A stretch of 64,000 nucleotides of DNA, from the NCBI GenBank assembly GCA_020687605.1, contig JAJEQY010000005.1, forward strand, positions 23,704 to 87,703, given 5' to 3'. Below, in pieces: positions 1 to 8,594 of this stretch. The stretch comes from Intestinimonas aquisgranensis (GTDB taxonomy: Bacteria > Bacillota > Clostridia > Oscillospirales > Oscillospiraceae). Under the pieces are notes generated by a model. That model worked only from the letters and a program-made list of their open reading frames with translations. It was not told the origin of the DNA and ran no database searches. Made by a program: the position numbers and the translations under genes. The stretch's first letter is position 1. The number at the start of each line of letters is the position of its first letter.

Positions 1-678
1 AACCACGAGGCCACGGCCCAGGAGATTCTGGACGGAAATTATGACGCTGTGGTTATTGCCACAGGCAGTATCCCCAAGCGGTTCCCCTTGCCTCAGGATA
101 AGGGCGCCATTCCCATCTACACCGCTCATGAGGTGCTTTCAGGCCAGAGCAGCGTTCCCGGAAAGAATGTTGTAGTGGTGGGCGGCGGCAGCGTAGGCTG
201 TGAAACAGCGCATGTTCTCGCCGAGCGGGGTTCCCTCTCCCCGGAGGTGCTCTATTTCCTATCCATCAACAAGGCAGAGCCGCTGGAGACTATTGAACGG
301 CTGCTCAACAGCACTTACCGGAAGGTTTCCATCGTGGAGATCCAGCCGAAAATCGGCAAGGGATTTGATGCCGGCTGTGCCTGGCCGTTGCTGAAAGATA
401 TGGACCGCCTTGGTGTTAAGAAATATGCCTCCACACAGATCACCGAGGTGGGCGAAAACAGCGTGACGGTTGCCCAACAGCCGAAAGAGGGAGACACGAA
501 GGTATTCCAGATCCCGTGTGATACCATTGTTCTGGCCGTGGGTTCTTCGCCCAACAGCGCTCTTTACGAGGAGTTGGAGGGCAAGGTTACGGAACTTTAC
601 AGGCTGGGCGACAGCAATCAGGTCGGCAAGATACGTGATTGCATTCACGGCGCGGTGGAGCTGGCCATGAAGCTCTGA
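1..678 (+). CDS. NADH:flavin oxidoreductase, C-terminal part (partial)
   Basis: The frame is open from base 1, so the start and the FMN-barrel half lie outside the window. The visible ~225 residues form the FAD/NAD(P)-binding half of an old-yellow-enzyme-type fusion, as in 2,4-dienoyl-CoA reductase, enoate reductase and BaiCD/BaiH. A Rossmann motif VVVVGGGSVGCE is near the middle and an AVGSSPN motif near the end. The family reduces alpha,beta-unsaturated acids or their CoA esters using NAD(P)H and FMN, FAD and Fe-S. A GntP-type permease and a class III CoA-transferase downstream suggest reductive metabolism of an imported unsaturated acid (inference). The substrate cannot be read from this fragment. 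Confidence 0.8.
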   Translation, partial: NHEATAQEILDGNYDAVVIATGSIPKRFPLPQDKGAIPIYTAHEVLSGQSSVPGKNVVVVGGGSVGCETAHVLAERGSLSPEVLYFLSINKAEPLETIERLLNSTYRKVSIVEIQPKIGKGFDAGCAWPLLKDMDRLGVKKYASTQITEVGENSVTVAQQPKEGDTKVFQIPCDTIVLAVGSSPNSALYEELEGKVTELYRLGDSNQVGKIRDCIHGAVELAMKL

Positions 679-782
679 CCTACGGGTTCCAAGTCGCTCA
701 TCCTGCTGGCGGAGAGGAGTGATGTGTTCCGTTGGCTCTAGTGTTCCCATCCCCCCATAGAAAAAGAGAGGAGCGGTTTTAA

Positions 783-2108
783 ATGTCAGAACAGTATATC
801 AGCCTTTTGGGTATGCTCCTGGGTGTGGCATTATTTATCTACCTAATCTTCAAAAAATACCCCCTTCCAGTCGGCTCTGTCCTGGGCGCCATCGTAGTGG
901 CGATCTTTTCCGGCATGCCAGTGATGACCTCTCTGACTGATACCTTTATGACCAGTGCCGCCGGAGCATTCAAAAGCTATCTGTTGCTGCTGATTTTCAG
1001 CGCCATCTTCGGCAAGGTCCTGGGTGACGTGGGAGCCTGCCAGTCCATCGCTTATAAGATGGCCAGACTGGTCAAAAAGCTCTGGCCCGGACACGAAAAA
1101 TTCCTCGGCGTTATGGCCATGGGCCTGATCACCTGTGTGTTCTGCTACGGCGGCATCAGTGTGTTTGTCGTCATCTTTACCCTCATCTATATCGGCAAAG
1201 AGCTCTATGAAGAGCTGGACATCCCCTGGTATATGCTCACAGTGACCGGCATGGGAACTGGTACTTTTGCCGCCAGCATGATTCCCGGCTCCCCTCAGCT
1301 GGTCAACATCGTACCGATGGAATACTACGGCACTCCCGCATATGCGGCGCCTGTTCTGGGCATGATCTGCGCGGTGTTTTCCTTTGCCTTTACCTGCTGG
1401 TGGATCAGCTTCAAGGTCAAGCGCATCACAAAGCGGGGAGAGGGCTTCTACCCCTCCGCCAATGAGTTCATGAAGACCTGGACCGACAAAGAGCGTGTGG
1501 AAGAGCAGCCCCTGTGGAAGTGCCTGCTCCCCTCCGTCGTCCTGATTGTTATCCTCAACGCCACCTCTTTGGGGACGGTGGCTGCCTGCTGGGGCGGCAT
1601 TATCACGACGGCCATCCTTTTTGGGCCCACCAAGATCCATTGGGCGGAAGACTGCGTCGCTTCCGTGGGCAACGCGGCCGGTTCCCTGACTGCCCTGGCC
1701 GCAGCCACCGGCTTCGGCGGTGTCGTCTCCGCTTCTCCCGCCTACAGCATGATCATTGACGGCCTGATGTCTCTGCCCGGTTCCGGCGTGTGGAAGATCA
1801 TCATTGCCATCAACGTGGTTTGCGGTATCTGCGGTTCCGGTTCCACCGGCCTTCGGGTTACGCTGGCCTCTCTGGGCGATTACTTCATGACGCTGGGTAT
1901 CCCCGCCAACGCCCTTCACCGTCTGTCCGCCATCACCGCTTGCGGCTTGGATACACTCCCTCACAGCGCGGGCATGTCCACTACCTACGTGCTGGGCAAG
2001 ATCTCCTATAAAGACGGCTATATCAACCACTTTATGATTACCGTCGTCGGAACACTGCTCACCACCGTGCTCTGTGCTGTTTTGATCCTATTGGGAATTA
2101 CCTTCTGA
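783..2108 (+). CDS. GntP-family permease (organic acid/gluconate type)
   Basis: The 441-residue protein is almost entirely hydrophobic, with about 12 predicted membrane segments, and matches the usual length of GntP-family permeases. These import gluconate or other small carboxylates by H+ symport. Glycine/proline-rich re-entrant stretches typical of the family are visible, such as GMGTGTFAASMIPGSPQ near residues 157-173 and a second half rich in GFGGVVSASP. The ATG follows an AGAGAGGAG-type Shine-Dalgarno. It lies 104 bp after the flavoenzyme on the same strand and ends at a strong terminator, so it probably closes that transcript and may import the reductase substrate. The substrate is unproven. 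Confidence 0.82.
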   Translation: MSEQYISLLGMLLGVALFIYLIFKKYPLPVGSVLGAIVVAIFSGMPVMTSLTDTFMTSAAGAFKSYLLLLIFSAIFGKVLGDVGACQSIAYKMARLVKKLWPGHEKFLGVMAMGLITCVFCYGGISVFVVIFTLIYIGKELYEELDIPWYMLTVTGMGTGTFAASMIPGSPQLVNIVPMEYYGTPAYAAPVLGMICAVFSFAFTCWWISFKVKRITKRGEGFYPSANEFMKTWTDKERVEEQPLWKCLLPSVVLIVILNATSLGTVAACWGGIITTAILFGPTKIHWAEDCVASVGNAAGSLTALAAATGFGGVVSASPAYSMIIDGLMSLPGSGVWKIIIAINVVCGICGSGSTGLRVTLASLGDYFMTLGIPANALHRLSAITACGLDTLPHSAGMSTTYVLGKISYKDGYINHFMITVVGTLLTTVLCAVLILLGITF

Positions 2109-2128
2109 CTCTGTCCCCTTAATTTGAG

Positions 2129-2171
2129 AAAGGCCACACCACCACCCTTTGAGGTGCGGTGTGGCCTTTCC
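2129..2171 (+). terminator. Intrinsic terminator after the permease
   Basis: A GAAAGGCCACACC arm pairs with GGTGTGGCCTTTC across a short loop, 20 bp past the permease stop. No long T-run follows, so it is a strong hairpin with a modest tail. Confidence 0.7.
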
Positions 2172-2207
2172 GCTGCGGCCGGAATCCAAAATGAAAAAAA
2201 TTCCATT

Positions 2208-2236
2208 TTAAAGAATAAATAGCATATAATATGCTT
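2208..2236 (+). promoter_or_regulatory. Promoter -10 with palindrome upstream of the PucR-type gene
   Basis: A consensus TATAAT at 2225-2230 sits inside the near-palindrome AGCATATAATATGCT (2221-2235). The -35 is weak. The symmetry makes this a plausible autoregulatory site for the regulator that follows (inference). Confidence 0.45.
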
Positions 2237-2317
2237 TCGTCGTATAATAGAAGCTACAGTCCGCAGAGAGAACACAGATGTAATTTGAAGGTATTTGTAT
2301 ATGAGGGGTTTTGTACC

Positions 2318-3937
2318 ATGAAACTTTCACTTGAACTTCTGATCTCCCAGTTTTTGAATGAAAATAAAGAAGACCAAACGTCTCAAATCGGTGTGCACGC
2401 TCCCATCTCGATTGACGCCACCAAGAAAAAAATCTCTGGTATTCGTTTTATTACCCAAGCCATGTCTGTGTTCTCGGAAGATGTCATGTGGGTGGGAACG
2501 ACGGAAAGTCTGCTGCGCTATCCGGCCGGAACCTTTGAAAAGACTACACTTTTTGCTGCCGGGCCGGAGTCGGAGCTCAAACAGCTTTTTCAGAAAAACT
2601 CCTGCATTTGTATTTATACCCACAGCGTGGAAACCATGTACCTGGTCTTCGACTTTATCATGTCATATTTTCAGACCCTGGAGGCCTGGAACAATCAGAT
2701 GGACCTGGCCATTGCGCATCAGGAGCCGCTCCAGCGCCTGTTGGAGCTCAGTGAGCCGATCATTCAGAATCCCGTCGTTGCCTGGAACGGGGCCTTCTGC
2801 TTCATGGCCCACCCATCCCACCGGGTGAATGAAATTCCGATTCTGCAGGAGTGGATTGACCAGGGGAGAATTCCGGGAGAGGCGGTGTCACAGTTTGCCC
2901 AGCAAGGGTATCTCAAGCGCACAGAGGAGTTTTTCACGATGAAGCAATGCACTTCTTATATGCTGGGTTATCCGTTTACGCTGCGCATTTTTGACTGCGG
3001 CAACAAGCAGATTCTCGTTTTGGTGCAGTACTTTGTCTATCGGCCGTCGACCATGGCGCAGTTGGAGTTGCTCACGCTTTTTGAGGAAAAGGTGGCACAA
3101 TATACCTCCGCGGTGCTTCAAAGCTCCTACAAGCCAAAGACATACCTATACGAACCATTTCTCATTGACCTGATCAATGGCACCCTGAGCGACAAAGACG
3201 AATTGATAGATCGGCTGAAGTATATTCACCTGCCATTTTCCACCAGATACCGTCTCTATACCATTGTGTGCGATCAATACGCCAAATCCGTCATCTCCTC
3301 ACTGAAGGGCGTGCTGAAATCGGTCTTCCAGGTCAGCCGGTCCGTGGAATACCAGCAGAGACTTTATGTGCTCAACCGGGACGAATCCCAAAGCGAGGAG
3401 GACCAGGAGGCGCGCATGGAAAGACTGGGTGACATTCTCTCCGATTTCTCCTGTAAATGCGGCATCAGCTCCTACGTGGAGAATTTACTCGATGTCCATA
3501 TGGCTTCCGAACAATGCAATGCCGCACTGCGCATCGGCGCGCTGATCGATTCCTCCCGGCGGACATGGTTTTTTACAGATATCTATTTTTACGACATGAT
3601 GCTGGTATACTCAGAGCGCATGTGCGGTAATTTCAAAAGCGTCTTTTTGCGCAACCTGAACGCATTGATTCAAAACGATATTAAAAGCAAAAACGACAAT
3701 TTAAAGTTGCTTCGGATTTATCTCAATCATGACCGAAACATCACCTGTACCGCCCATGAAATGTGCCTTCATAGAAATAGCGTCATCTATCGGATCAACC
3801 GGATTGAGCAAATCCTCGGCCTGTCCCTGGATGATCCCAAGGTCCGGTTTGACCTCAATGTGTCCCTGCAGTGCTTGGAGCTCAACGGCTATATTGCCGC
3901 TCACGGTGCCGACCAAGCGGACATCACCTTGCTGTAG
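2318..3937 (+). CDS. PucR/CdaR-family transcriptional regulator
   Basis: This is a DNA-binding regulator of the PucR/CdaR (sugar diacid / purine catabolism) type, 539 residues from the ATG at 2318. I chose that ATG over an upstream in-frame start at 2231 because GAGGGG precedes it at a good distance. The last ~65 residues carry the family HTH: an LLRIYLNHDRN segment followed by CLHRNSVIYRINRIEQILG, with the family's conserved RNTV-like and YR.RI. positions. The long N-terminal part has no recognised sensor domain. It sits between the permease and the CoA-transferase, so it probably controls them in response to their substrate. Confidence 0.85.
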   Translation: MKLSLELLISQFLNENKEDQTSQIGVHAPISIDATKKKISGIRFITQAMSVFSEDVMWVGTTESLLRYPAGTFEKTTLFAAGPESELKQLFQKNSCICIYTHSVETMYLVFDFIMSYFQTLEAWNNQMDLAIAHQEPLQRLLELSEPIIQNPVVAWNGAFCFMAHPSHRVNEIPILQEWIDQGRIPGEAVSQFAQQGYLKRTEEFFTMKQCTSYMLGYPFTLRIFDCGNKQILVLVQYFVYRPSTMAQLELLTLFEEKVAQYTSAVLQSSYKPKTYLYEPFLIDLINGTLSDKDELIDRLKYIHLPFSTRYRLYTIVCDQYAKSVISSLKGVLKSVFQVSRSVEYQQRLYVLNRDESQSEEDQEARMERLGDILSDFSCKCGISSYVENLLDVHMASEQCNAALRIGALIDSSRRTWFFTDIYFYDMMLVYSERMCGNFKSVFLRNLNALIQNDIKSKNDNLKLLRIYLNHDRNITCTAHEMCLHRNSVIYRINRIEQILGLSLDDPKVRFDLNVSLQCLELNGYIAAHGADQADITLL

Positions 3938-4098
3938 GCCGTCATCACCGCCATCAATAGTTAATTTATCCTCTCCTTCTCCAAAAGGGGCACGAGAATC
4001 TTGTAGGAATACACGACGATATCCAGGCATCCTGTATTTATAATAAGGGTCAGATAGCTCCTTGTACAACTTGAAATTATAAAAAGGAGTGTTTGGTA

Positions 4099-5298
4099 AT
4101 GGGAATGCTGGATGGAATTCGTGTCATCGATATGACTATGAACGCAGCTGGGCCGGGTGCAGCCTCTATGTTTGCGGATCACGGCGCCGAAGTCATCAAA
4201 GTGGAGCGTCCGATTACAGGAGACGACTGCCGCTCCTTTGGTCCTTTTCTGGACGGGGTCAGTCTGTCGGATGCGTGGACAAACCGGGGCAAAAAATCTG
4301 TTACTGTCAACTTACAGGACAGTGAGGGAGTCGAATTCGTCAAGAAGCTGGCCGCTAACGCAGATATTTTCCTGGAGAGTTTCCGTCCCGGCGTCATGGC
4401 ACGTTTGGGCCTGGGGTATGAGGTGATCCGGGAGATCAATCCCAAAATCATTTACGGCTCATTGACGGCCTTCGGGCAAAACGGATCCTATGCCAAAAGG
4501 CCGGGCTATGATATTATCGCCCAGGCCATGAGCGGATTGATGGCGGCCACCGGCGAACCGGAGGGCGATCCCATGCCGGTCGGTGTAGCACTGGGTGATT
4601 TTGTGGGCGCGCAGAACCTCTACGCCGGTGTGATGACCGCGCTTTATCACAGAGCGATGACCGGCCATGGACAGTGGGTGGACATTTCCCTCGTTCAGGG
4701 ACTGATCTTTATGAACGGGAACCTACACCAGTACGCCGTAGGCCGGAAGAACGCTCCCAGAGCAGGCGCGCATAACTCTCTCCTGTCACCCTACGGACTT
4801 CACCACGGCAAGGATGGACAGTGCGCTATTGTGGCAGCCGTCGGCAAAAAAATCTGGGAATCCCTCTGTGACGTCATCGGACATCCTGAGCTCAAAGAGG
4901 ACCCGAAATTCAACAACGTGGCACCCAGAGTGGCAAACCGCAAAGAGCTGACCGCTTACATTGAAGATTGGCTGAAGCAATTTGACAATATCAACGATGC
5001 CGTGGATATTCTCCAGGCGCATGGCGTGCCCTCCTGCAAGGTATACGGGTTGGAAGACGTCATACTCGATAAGCATTTCAGAGAGCAGGGCTGGATTGTG
5101 GAGCAAAGTATGCCGGACAACTGCGGCAGCGATAAGACGTTCTTTACAAGAGCGCCCGTGGGCAAATACAGCGAGTGCCAGCCGCAGCTCCACAAGGGCT
5201 GTGTGCTGGGCGCCTATAACCATGAAGTCATGGCTGAATACGGGTACTCAGAGGAGGACATTGACCGGCTGCAGAAGAAATGGGCGGAGAAAAAGTAA
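4099..5298 (+). CDS. CaiB/BaiF CoA-transferase family III protein
   Basis: The 399-residue length is normal for class III CoA-transferases, which move CoA between carboxylic acids through an aspartyl-CoA anhydride. The N-terminal LDGIRVIDMT and FADHGAEVIKVE stretches and the NRGKKSVTVNL motif are family hallmarks. The aspartate in VGVALGDFVGA (about residue 167) aligns with the catalytic Asp. The ATG at 4099 has AAAAAGGAGT 8-9 bp upstream, better than the TTG two codons earlier. A regulator precedes it and a very strong terminator follows. With the enoate-reductase-like enzyme it would activate an unsaturated acid to its CoA ester (inference). Confidence 0.9.
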   Translation: MGMLDGIRVIDMTMNAAGPGAASMFADHGAEVIKVERPITGDDCRSFGPFLDGVSLSDAWTNRGKKSVTVNLQDSEGVEFVKKLAANADIFLESFRPGVMARLGLGYEVIREINPKIIYGSLTAFGQNGSYAKRPGYDIIAQAMSGLMAATGEPEGDPMPVGVALGDFVGAQNLYAGVMTALYHRAMTGHGQWVDISLVQGLIFMNGNLHQYAVGRKNAPRAGAHNSLLSPYGLHHGKDGQCAIVAAVGKKIWESLCDVIGHPELKEDPKFNNVAPRVANRKELTAYIEDWLKQFDNINDAVDILQAHGVPSCKVYGLEDVILDKHFREQGWIVEQSMPDNCGSDKTFFTRAPVGKYSECQPQLHKGCVLGAYNHEVMAEYGYSEEDIDRLQKKWAEKK

Positions 5299-5431
5299 GC
5301 ATCACAGCTTAACTTTGGAAACCGGGGCCTGCAGACATACACTGTGAGTCATCCGCATACGTACAGAAGATCGGCCGGAAGGCCGCAAACCATCCACTAA
5401 TCGGCTCAGTCAGGACATATTCGAACAGCCG

Positions 5432-5480
5432 AAGGGGGATTTCCGCCTGCTCATTGCAGGCGGGAATCCCCCTTGTTTTT
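5432..5480 (+). terminator. Strong intrinsic terminator
   Basis: An 18-bp near-perfect stem (AAGGGGGATTTCCGCCTGC paired with its complement) with a 5-nt loop is followed by TTGTTTTTCT. It closes the CoA-transferase transcript. Confidence 0.9.
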
Positions 5481-5535
5481 CTGGTCGTGTCAAGAATTTT
5501 TGCACTCTGATTTGCAGGCCCTGGCGCAAATGAAG

Positions 5536-5826
5536 TCAGCCAGCAATGGAGGCGTCCTCAAGGACAGCCTCCAGGTGCTTCATATTCATGTACTTCTAGT
5601 TGCCCCACTGAGTGCCAGCCACATGGCGTAGCCGGGCACAGACCAGCATGAGAGCAGAGTCGCCGTCTGGGAAACTGCCCACTACACGAGTGCGGCGGCG
5701 GATCTTCCGGTTCAGCCTCGCAATAATATTGTTGGCTCGGATGCGAGTCCAGTGCTCGCTGGGAAAATCACAGTAATAAATGGTTAAACGTATATTCTCG
5801 ATTACAAATATCATATTCGTTTCCAT
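5536..5826 (-). pseudogene. IS256-family (Mutator) transposase C-terminal remnant
   Basis: Reading the minus strand gives the C-terminal ~85 residues of an IS256-type transposase, with the characteristic YCDFPSEHWTRIR, RRRTRVVGSFPDG and ALMLVCARLRHV runs. An in-frame TAG at 5596-5598 interrupts it. The frame then continues (KYMNMKHLEAVLEDASIAG) to the natural stop at 5536. The N-terminal three quarters and both IS ends are missing, so it cannot be functional. Similarity ends near 5795, which marks a recombination scar at or near the left side of the integrative element. Confidence 0.88.
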
Positions 5827-5986
5827 AGATGGGACTCATAAGGTAAGACCGTTCCTAACTAGAACCTCTTGCATTTACCGTAATTATAAAGTGATTTACC
5901 TAACATGAATATAGGATGCGGTGAATTAAAAAGTTTTGCATCTCACGAATCCACCGTATCACAAATCACTTTAAGGAGGGTCAATT
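5827..5986 (+). promoter_or_regulatory. Leader with an 11-bp inverted repeat ending at the Shine-Dalgarno
   Basis: TAAAGTGATTT at 5887-5897 is exactly complementary to AAATCACTTTA at 5963-5973. The right arm touches the AAGGAGG Shine-Dalgarno of the gene at 5987. A second small stem, GATGC/GCATC, lies inside. This could be a translation-gating leader or a paired operator. No known riboswitch is recognised. Confidence 0.35.
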
Positions 5987-6232
5987 ATGGTCAGCGTACC
6001 CTACATCAACTACAAGGATCTGAATGAATTCTATACTATCTCCGAGGTCTGTAAGTTGTTCGAGATGGAAAAGTCGGAGCTGAGGAAAAAGTGCGAGAAG
6101 TACGACATCCAGCCCCGGAGAAATGAGATCGGCGAACATGGCTTCGTCAAGTACGATGTGAGGAAGCTGCATAACGCCATCTACCATGAAGCTGCCGGTC
6201 AGCGGGCGTGGGAGGACGATCCGTGGGCGTGA
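5987..6232 (+). CDS. Small mobile-element protein of unknown function (81 aa)
   Basis: An 81-residue acidic/basic mixed protein begins after a strong TAAGGAGGGTC Shine-Dalgarno. The middle reads FYTISEVCKLFEMEKSELRKKCEKY, which looks like a short helix-turn-helix (TISEVCKLF resembles the start of MerR/excisionase-type DNA-binding helices). It ends RAWEDDPWA. Its stop overlaps the start of the excisionase-like gene (GTGA at 6229), so the two are translationally coupled. I do not recognise a named family. A DNA-binding accessory role in element maintenance is an inference. Confidence 0.7.
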   Translation: MVSVPYINYKDLNEFYTISEVCKLFEMEKSELRKKCEKYDIQPRRNEIGEHGFVKYDVRKLHNAIYHEAAGQRAWEDDPWA

Positions 6233-6405
6233 TCGATCTGCTGACAGTGGCGGAGGCTGCCGTGCTGCTGAAGACCAGCCGTCAGCAAATTCGAAAAATG
6301 ATCCGGAGTGGCCTGATCCCGGCAGTCAAGATTGGGCGCGAATGGCGCGTGGACCAGACTTATTTGCGGGAGTTCCTGGATCAGCATATGGCAGACATGC
6401 TGTAA
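6229..6405 (+). CDS. Excisionase-family (HTH_17) DNA-binding protein
   Basis: From the GTG overlapping the previous stop this is a 58-residue protein that is essentially one winged-helix excisionase domain. LLTVAEAAVLLKTSRQQIRK forms the helix-turn-helix, and LIPAVKIGREWRVD forms the wing with the family's IGREWR signature. Such proteins act as recombination directionality factors or small regulators in mobile elements. A second member of the family lies beside the integrase at 18851. This copy is distant from the integrase and may be regulatory instead. Confidence 0.82.
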   Translation: MIDLLTVAEAAVLLKTSRQQIRKMIRSGLIPAVKIGREWRVDQTYLREFLDQHMADML

Positions 6406-6463
6406 ACAATGGTGGTCAGAAAGTTTAGGCGAATATGTCATTTATGGGATAACGGTTCCGTAT

Positions 6464-6492
6464 TCGACACAAAACGACGTATATATTATAAC
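6464..6492 (+). promoter_or_regulatory. Sigma-A-type promoter for the amidoligase operon
   Basis: TCGACA, 17-bp spacer, TATAAC. Transcription would start near 6499 and the first gene begins at 6553. Confidence 0.5.
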
Positions 6493-6493
6493 A

Positions 6494-6528
6494 GTGAAGG
6501 CCTCGGGGTAATTCCCCGGGGCCTTTAC
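6494..6528 (+). terminator. 15-bp stem-loop between the excisionase-like gene and the amidoligase
   Basis: Arms 6494-6508 and 6514-6528 pair over 15 positions with two G-T wobbles and a 5-nt TAATT loop, followed by TTTGTT. It probably ends the upstream transcript. It overlaps the presumed start point of the next operon. Confidence 0.6.
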
Positions 6529-6552
6529 TTTGTTATAAAGGAGTCGATCAAC

Positions 6553-7677
6553 ATGACCAACCAGCCACACATCTGCGCTCAATGCGGAAGTCAGGTACCC
6601 GAATCCGAACTGTACACCTTTGACGGACACGCTCTGTGTCTCCGCTGCCTGGAAGAAAACACGGTACTCTGCCGGGAGTGCGGAGAGCGGATCTGGCGGG
6701 AGGACAATGCCGGGACCGAGGATGTCCCCCTCTGCCAGAACTGCTATGATGAGCGCTACACCTCCTGCTGCGACTGCGGGACCCTGCTCCACATTGCCAA
6801 CGCCAACTATGAGGACTCAGACGAGAATGAGGACCATCCCTACTGCTCCAACTGCTACCAGCGCCATTTCCGCAATGTGTCCATCCATGACTACTATTAC
6901 AAACCGTGGCCCATCTTCTACGGAGAGGGGCCGCGGTTTTTTGGCGTAGAGCTGGAGATCGACGGAGCGGGAGAAGATCGTGAGCATGCGGAAACTCTGC
7001 TGCGCATCGCCAACGCCAACGGCGAGCGGATGTACATCAAGCACGACGGCTCCCTGGACGATGGCCTGGAGCTGGTCACCCATCCTCTGTCCCTGGCGGA
7101 GCATCTTCACCACTTTCCATGGGAAGCGCTGTGTAAAAAGGCAGCCGCTCTGGGCTACCTGAGCCACCGCGCCACCACCTGCGGCCTGCACATCCACGTG
7201 AGCCGCCGGGCCTTCGGTGAGACGGAGCGGCAACAGGACGCCGCCATTGCCCGAGTCCTCTACTTCTTTGAGAAGCACTGGGAGGAGCTGCTGAAGTTCA
7301 GCCGCCGCACCCAGCGCCAGCTGGAGCGGTGGGCCGCCAGGTACGGCTATAAGGAGCAGCCCATGGAAATCCTGGACTATGCGAAAAAGGGCTATCACGG
7401 CGGGCGCTACACCTGTGTGAACCTGCAAAACTCCGACACCGTGGAATTCCGCATCTTTCGCGGTACACTGAAGACCAACACCATTCTGGCCACGCTGGAA
7501 CTGGTGGACCGGATCTGTGACGTGGCCATCAACCTCTCTGACGAGGAACTGCGGAGCCTGGCCTGGACCACCTTTGTATCCGGCATCACCGAAGACTGCT
7601 GCCTGGAGCTGGTGCAGTATCTGAAGGAACGGCGGCTCTATGTCAACGAGCCCGTGGAAAGCGAGGTGGAGGCATAA
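6553..7677 (+). CDS. Amidoligase-family protein with N-terminal cysteine pairs
   Basis: The 374-residue protein starts at an ATG behind AAAGGAG. The first ~110 residues hold repeated CxxC pairs (CAQC, CLRC, CREC, CQNC, CCDC, CSNC), consistent with tandem zinc ribbons. The rest matches the COOH-NH2 amidoligase family (glutamine-synthetase-like fold): FFGVELEIDG, KHDGSLDDGLELVTHP, CGLHIHVSR and VEFRIFRGTL are its conserved acidic/histidine strands. The family is predicted to form amide or isopeptide bonds with ATP. The stop overlaps the amidotransferase start (TAATG), so the two are coupled and probably cooperate, one releasing ammonia or a glutamyl donor and the other ligating. The substrate is unknown. 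Confidence 0.85.
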   Translation: MTNQPHICAQCGSQVPESELYTFDGHALCLRCLEENTVLCRECGERIWREDNAGTEDVPLCQNCYDERYTSCCDCGTLLHIANANYEDSDENEDHPYCSNCYQRHFRNVSIHDYYYKPWPIFYGEGPRFFGVELEIDGAGEDREHAETLLRIANANGERMYIKHDGSLDDGLELVTHPLSLAEHLHHFPWEALCKKAAALGYLSHRATTCGLHIHVSRRAFGETERQQDAAIARVLYFFEKHWEELLKFSRRTQRQLERWAARYGYKEQPMEILDYAKKGYHGGRYTCVNLQNSDTVEFRIFRGTLKTNTILATLELVDRICDVAINLSDEELRSLAWTTFVSGITEDCCLELVQYLKERRLYVNEPVESEVEA

Positions 7678-8594
7678 TGTGCTGTCTTTTCGGTTTGATG
7701 GACCCGCGTTACAATCTCAATGGCCGGCAGAGGGCACAGCTCCTTCAGTCTCTCTCCATCGCTTGTGAGGCCAGAGGCACCGACGCCACCGGCATTGCCT
7801 ACCGCAGCGGCGGAAGGCTCCGCATCCACAAGAAGCCCCTCCCCGCCCATCAGTTCCGGTTTTTCCTGCCCGACGACGTCCACACCGTCATGGGCCACAC
7901 CCGAATGGCCACTCAGGGCAGCGCCGGCAAGACCTACAACAACCACCCCTTCCCCGGTACTGTGAACGGTCACGCCTTTGCCCTGGCCCACAACGGTGTC
8001 CTCTACAACGACAAGACTCTGCGCCGGAATCTGCATCTGCCCAACACCAAAATCGAGACCGACAGCTATGTGGCGGTCCAACTCATCGAGCGTCAAAAAG
8101 CCCTCTCCTTCTCCAGCCTGCGATCCATGGCGGAGTCAGTAGAGGGCTCATTTACCTTCACGATATTGGACCATATGAACGGTCTCTATTTCGTAAAGGG
8201 GGAAAATCCCCTGTGCCTGAATTACTATCCACGCCTGGGGCTCTATGTGTACGCCTCCACAAAAGAGATCCTGAATCGCGGCCTGGCCCACACGCTGCTG
8301 AAACAGGAGGTTGCCGAGGAGGTGCCGGTCCGCACCGAGGAGATCCTGTACCTGTCCGATGACGGGACCATAGCACGGGATACGTTCACCCTGTCCTGGG
8401 GCTTGTATAGTCCCTGGTCCGGCTGGTTTCGCGGAAGAAGGAGCACAAGCGTCACACTCGGAGACCCCTGGCTGAAAGAGCTCAGGGACATGGCCGGTGT
8501 GTTCGGATACCGGCCGGAGGATATCGACGACATGGCGGCCAATGGAATGAGCACCGATGAGATCGAGGAGGCACTGTATGTCGGAGAACTGTAA
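7677..8594 (+). CDS. Class II glutamine amidotransferase (Ntn hydrolase)
   Basis: The 305-residue protein starts MCCLFGLMD, giving the N-terminal nucleophile Cys2 of class II glutamine amidotransferases once Met is removed. GHTRMATQG, NNHPF and LAHNGVLYND near residues 80-118 are the oxyanion/glutamine-binding motifs (GHTR, NHPF, HNG). The C-terminal half lacks any synthetase domain of GlmS, PurF or AsnB, so it is a stand-alone glutaminase that must pass ammonia to a partner. It is coupled to the amidoligase upstream by an ATG/TAA overlap and overlaps the DUF3846 gene by 17 bp, so one mRNA is expected. The final product is unknown. Confidence 0.88.
   Translation: MCCLFGLMDPRYNLNGRQRAQLLQSLSIACEARGTDATGIAYRSGGRLRIHKKPLPAHQFRFFLPDDVHTVMGHTRMATQGSAGKTYNNHPFPGTVNGHAFALAHNGVLYNDKTLRRNLHLPNTKIETDSYVAVQLIERQKALSFSSLRSMAESVEGSFTFTILDHMNGLYFVKGENPLCLNYYPRLGLYVYASTKEILNRGLAHTLLKQEVAEEVPVRTEEILYLSDDGTIARDTFTLSWGLYSPWSGWFRGRRSTSVTLGDPWLKELRDMAGVFGYRPEDIDDMAANGMSTDEIEEALYVGEL

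Noticed and set aside
7655..7680. GGTGGAGGC match to the tmRNA 3' end as a possible second att copy
   Set aside because: Only nine bases match, it lies inside the amidoligase stop region and the T-arm sequence is absent.
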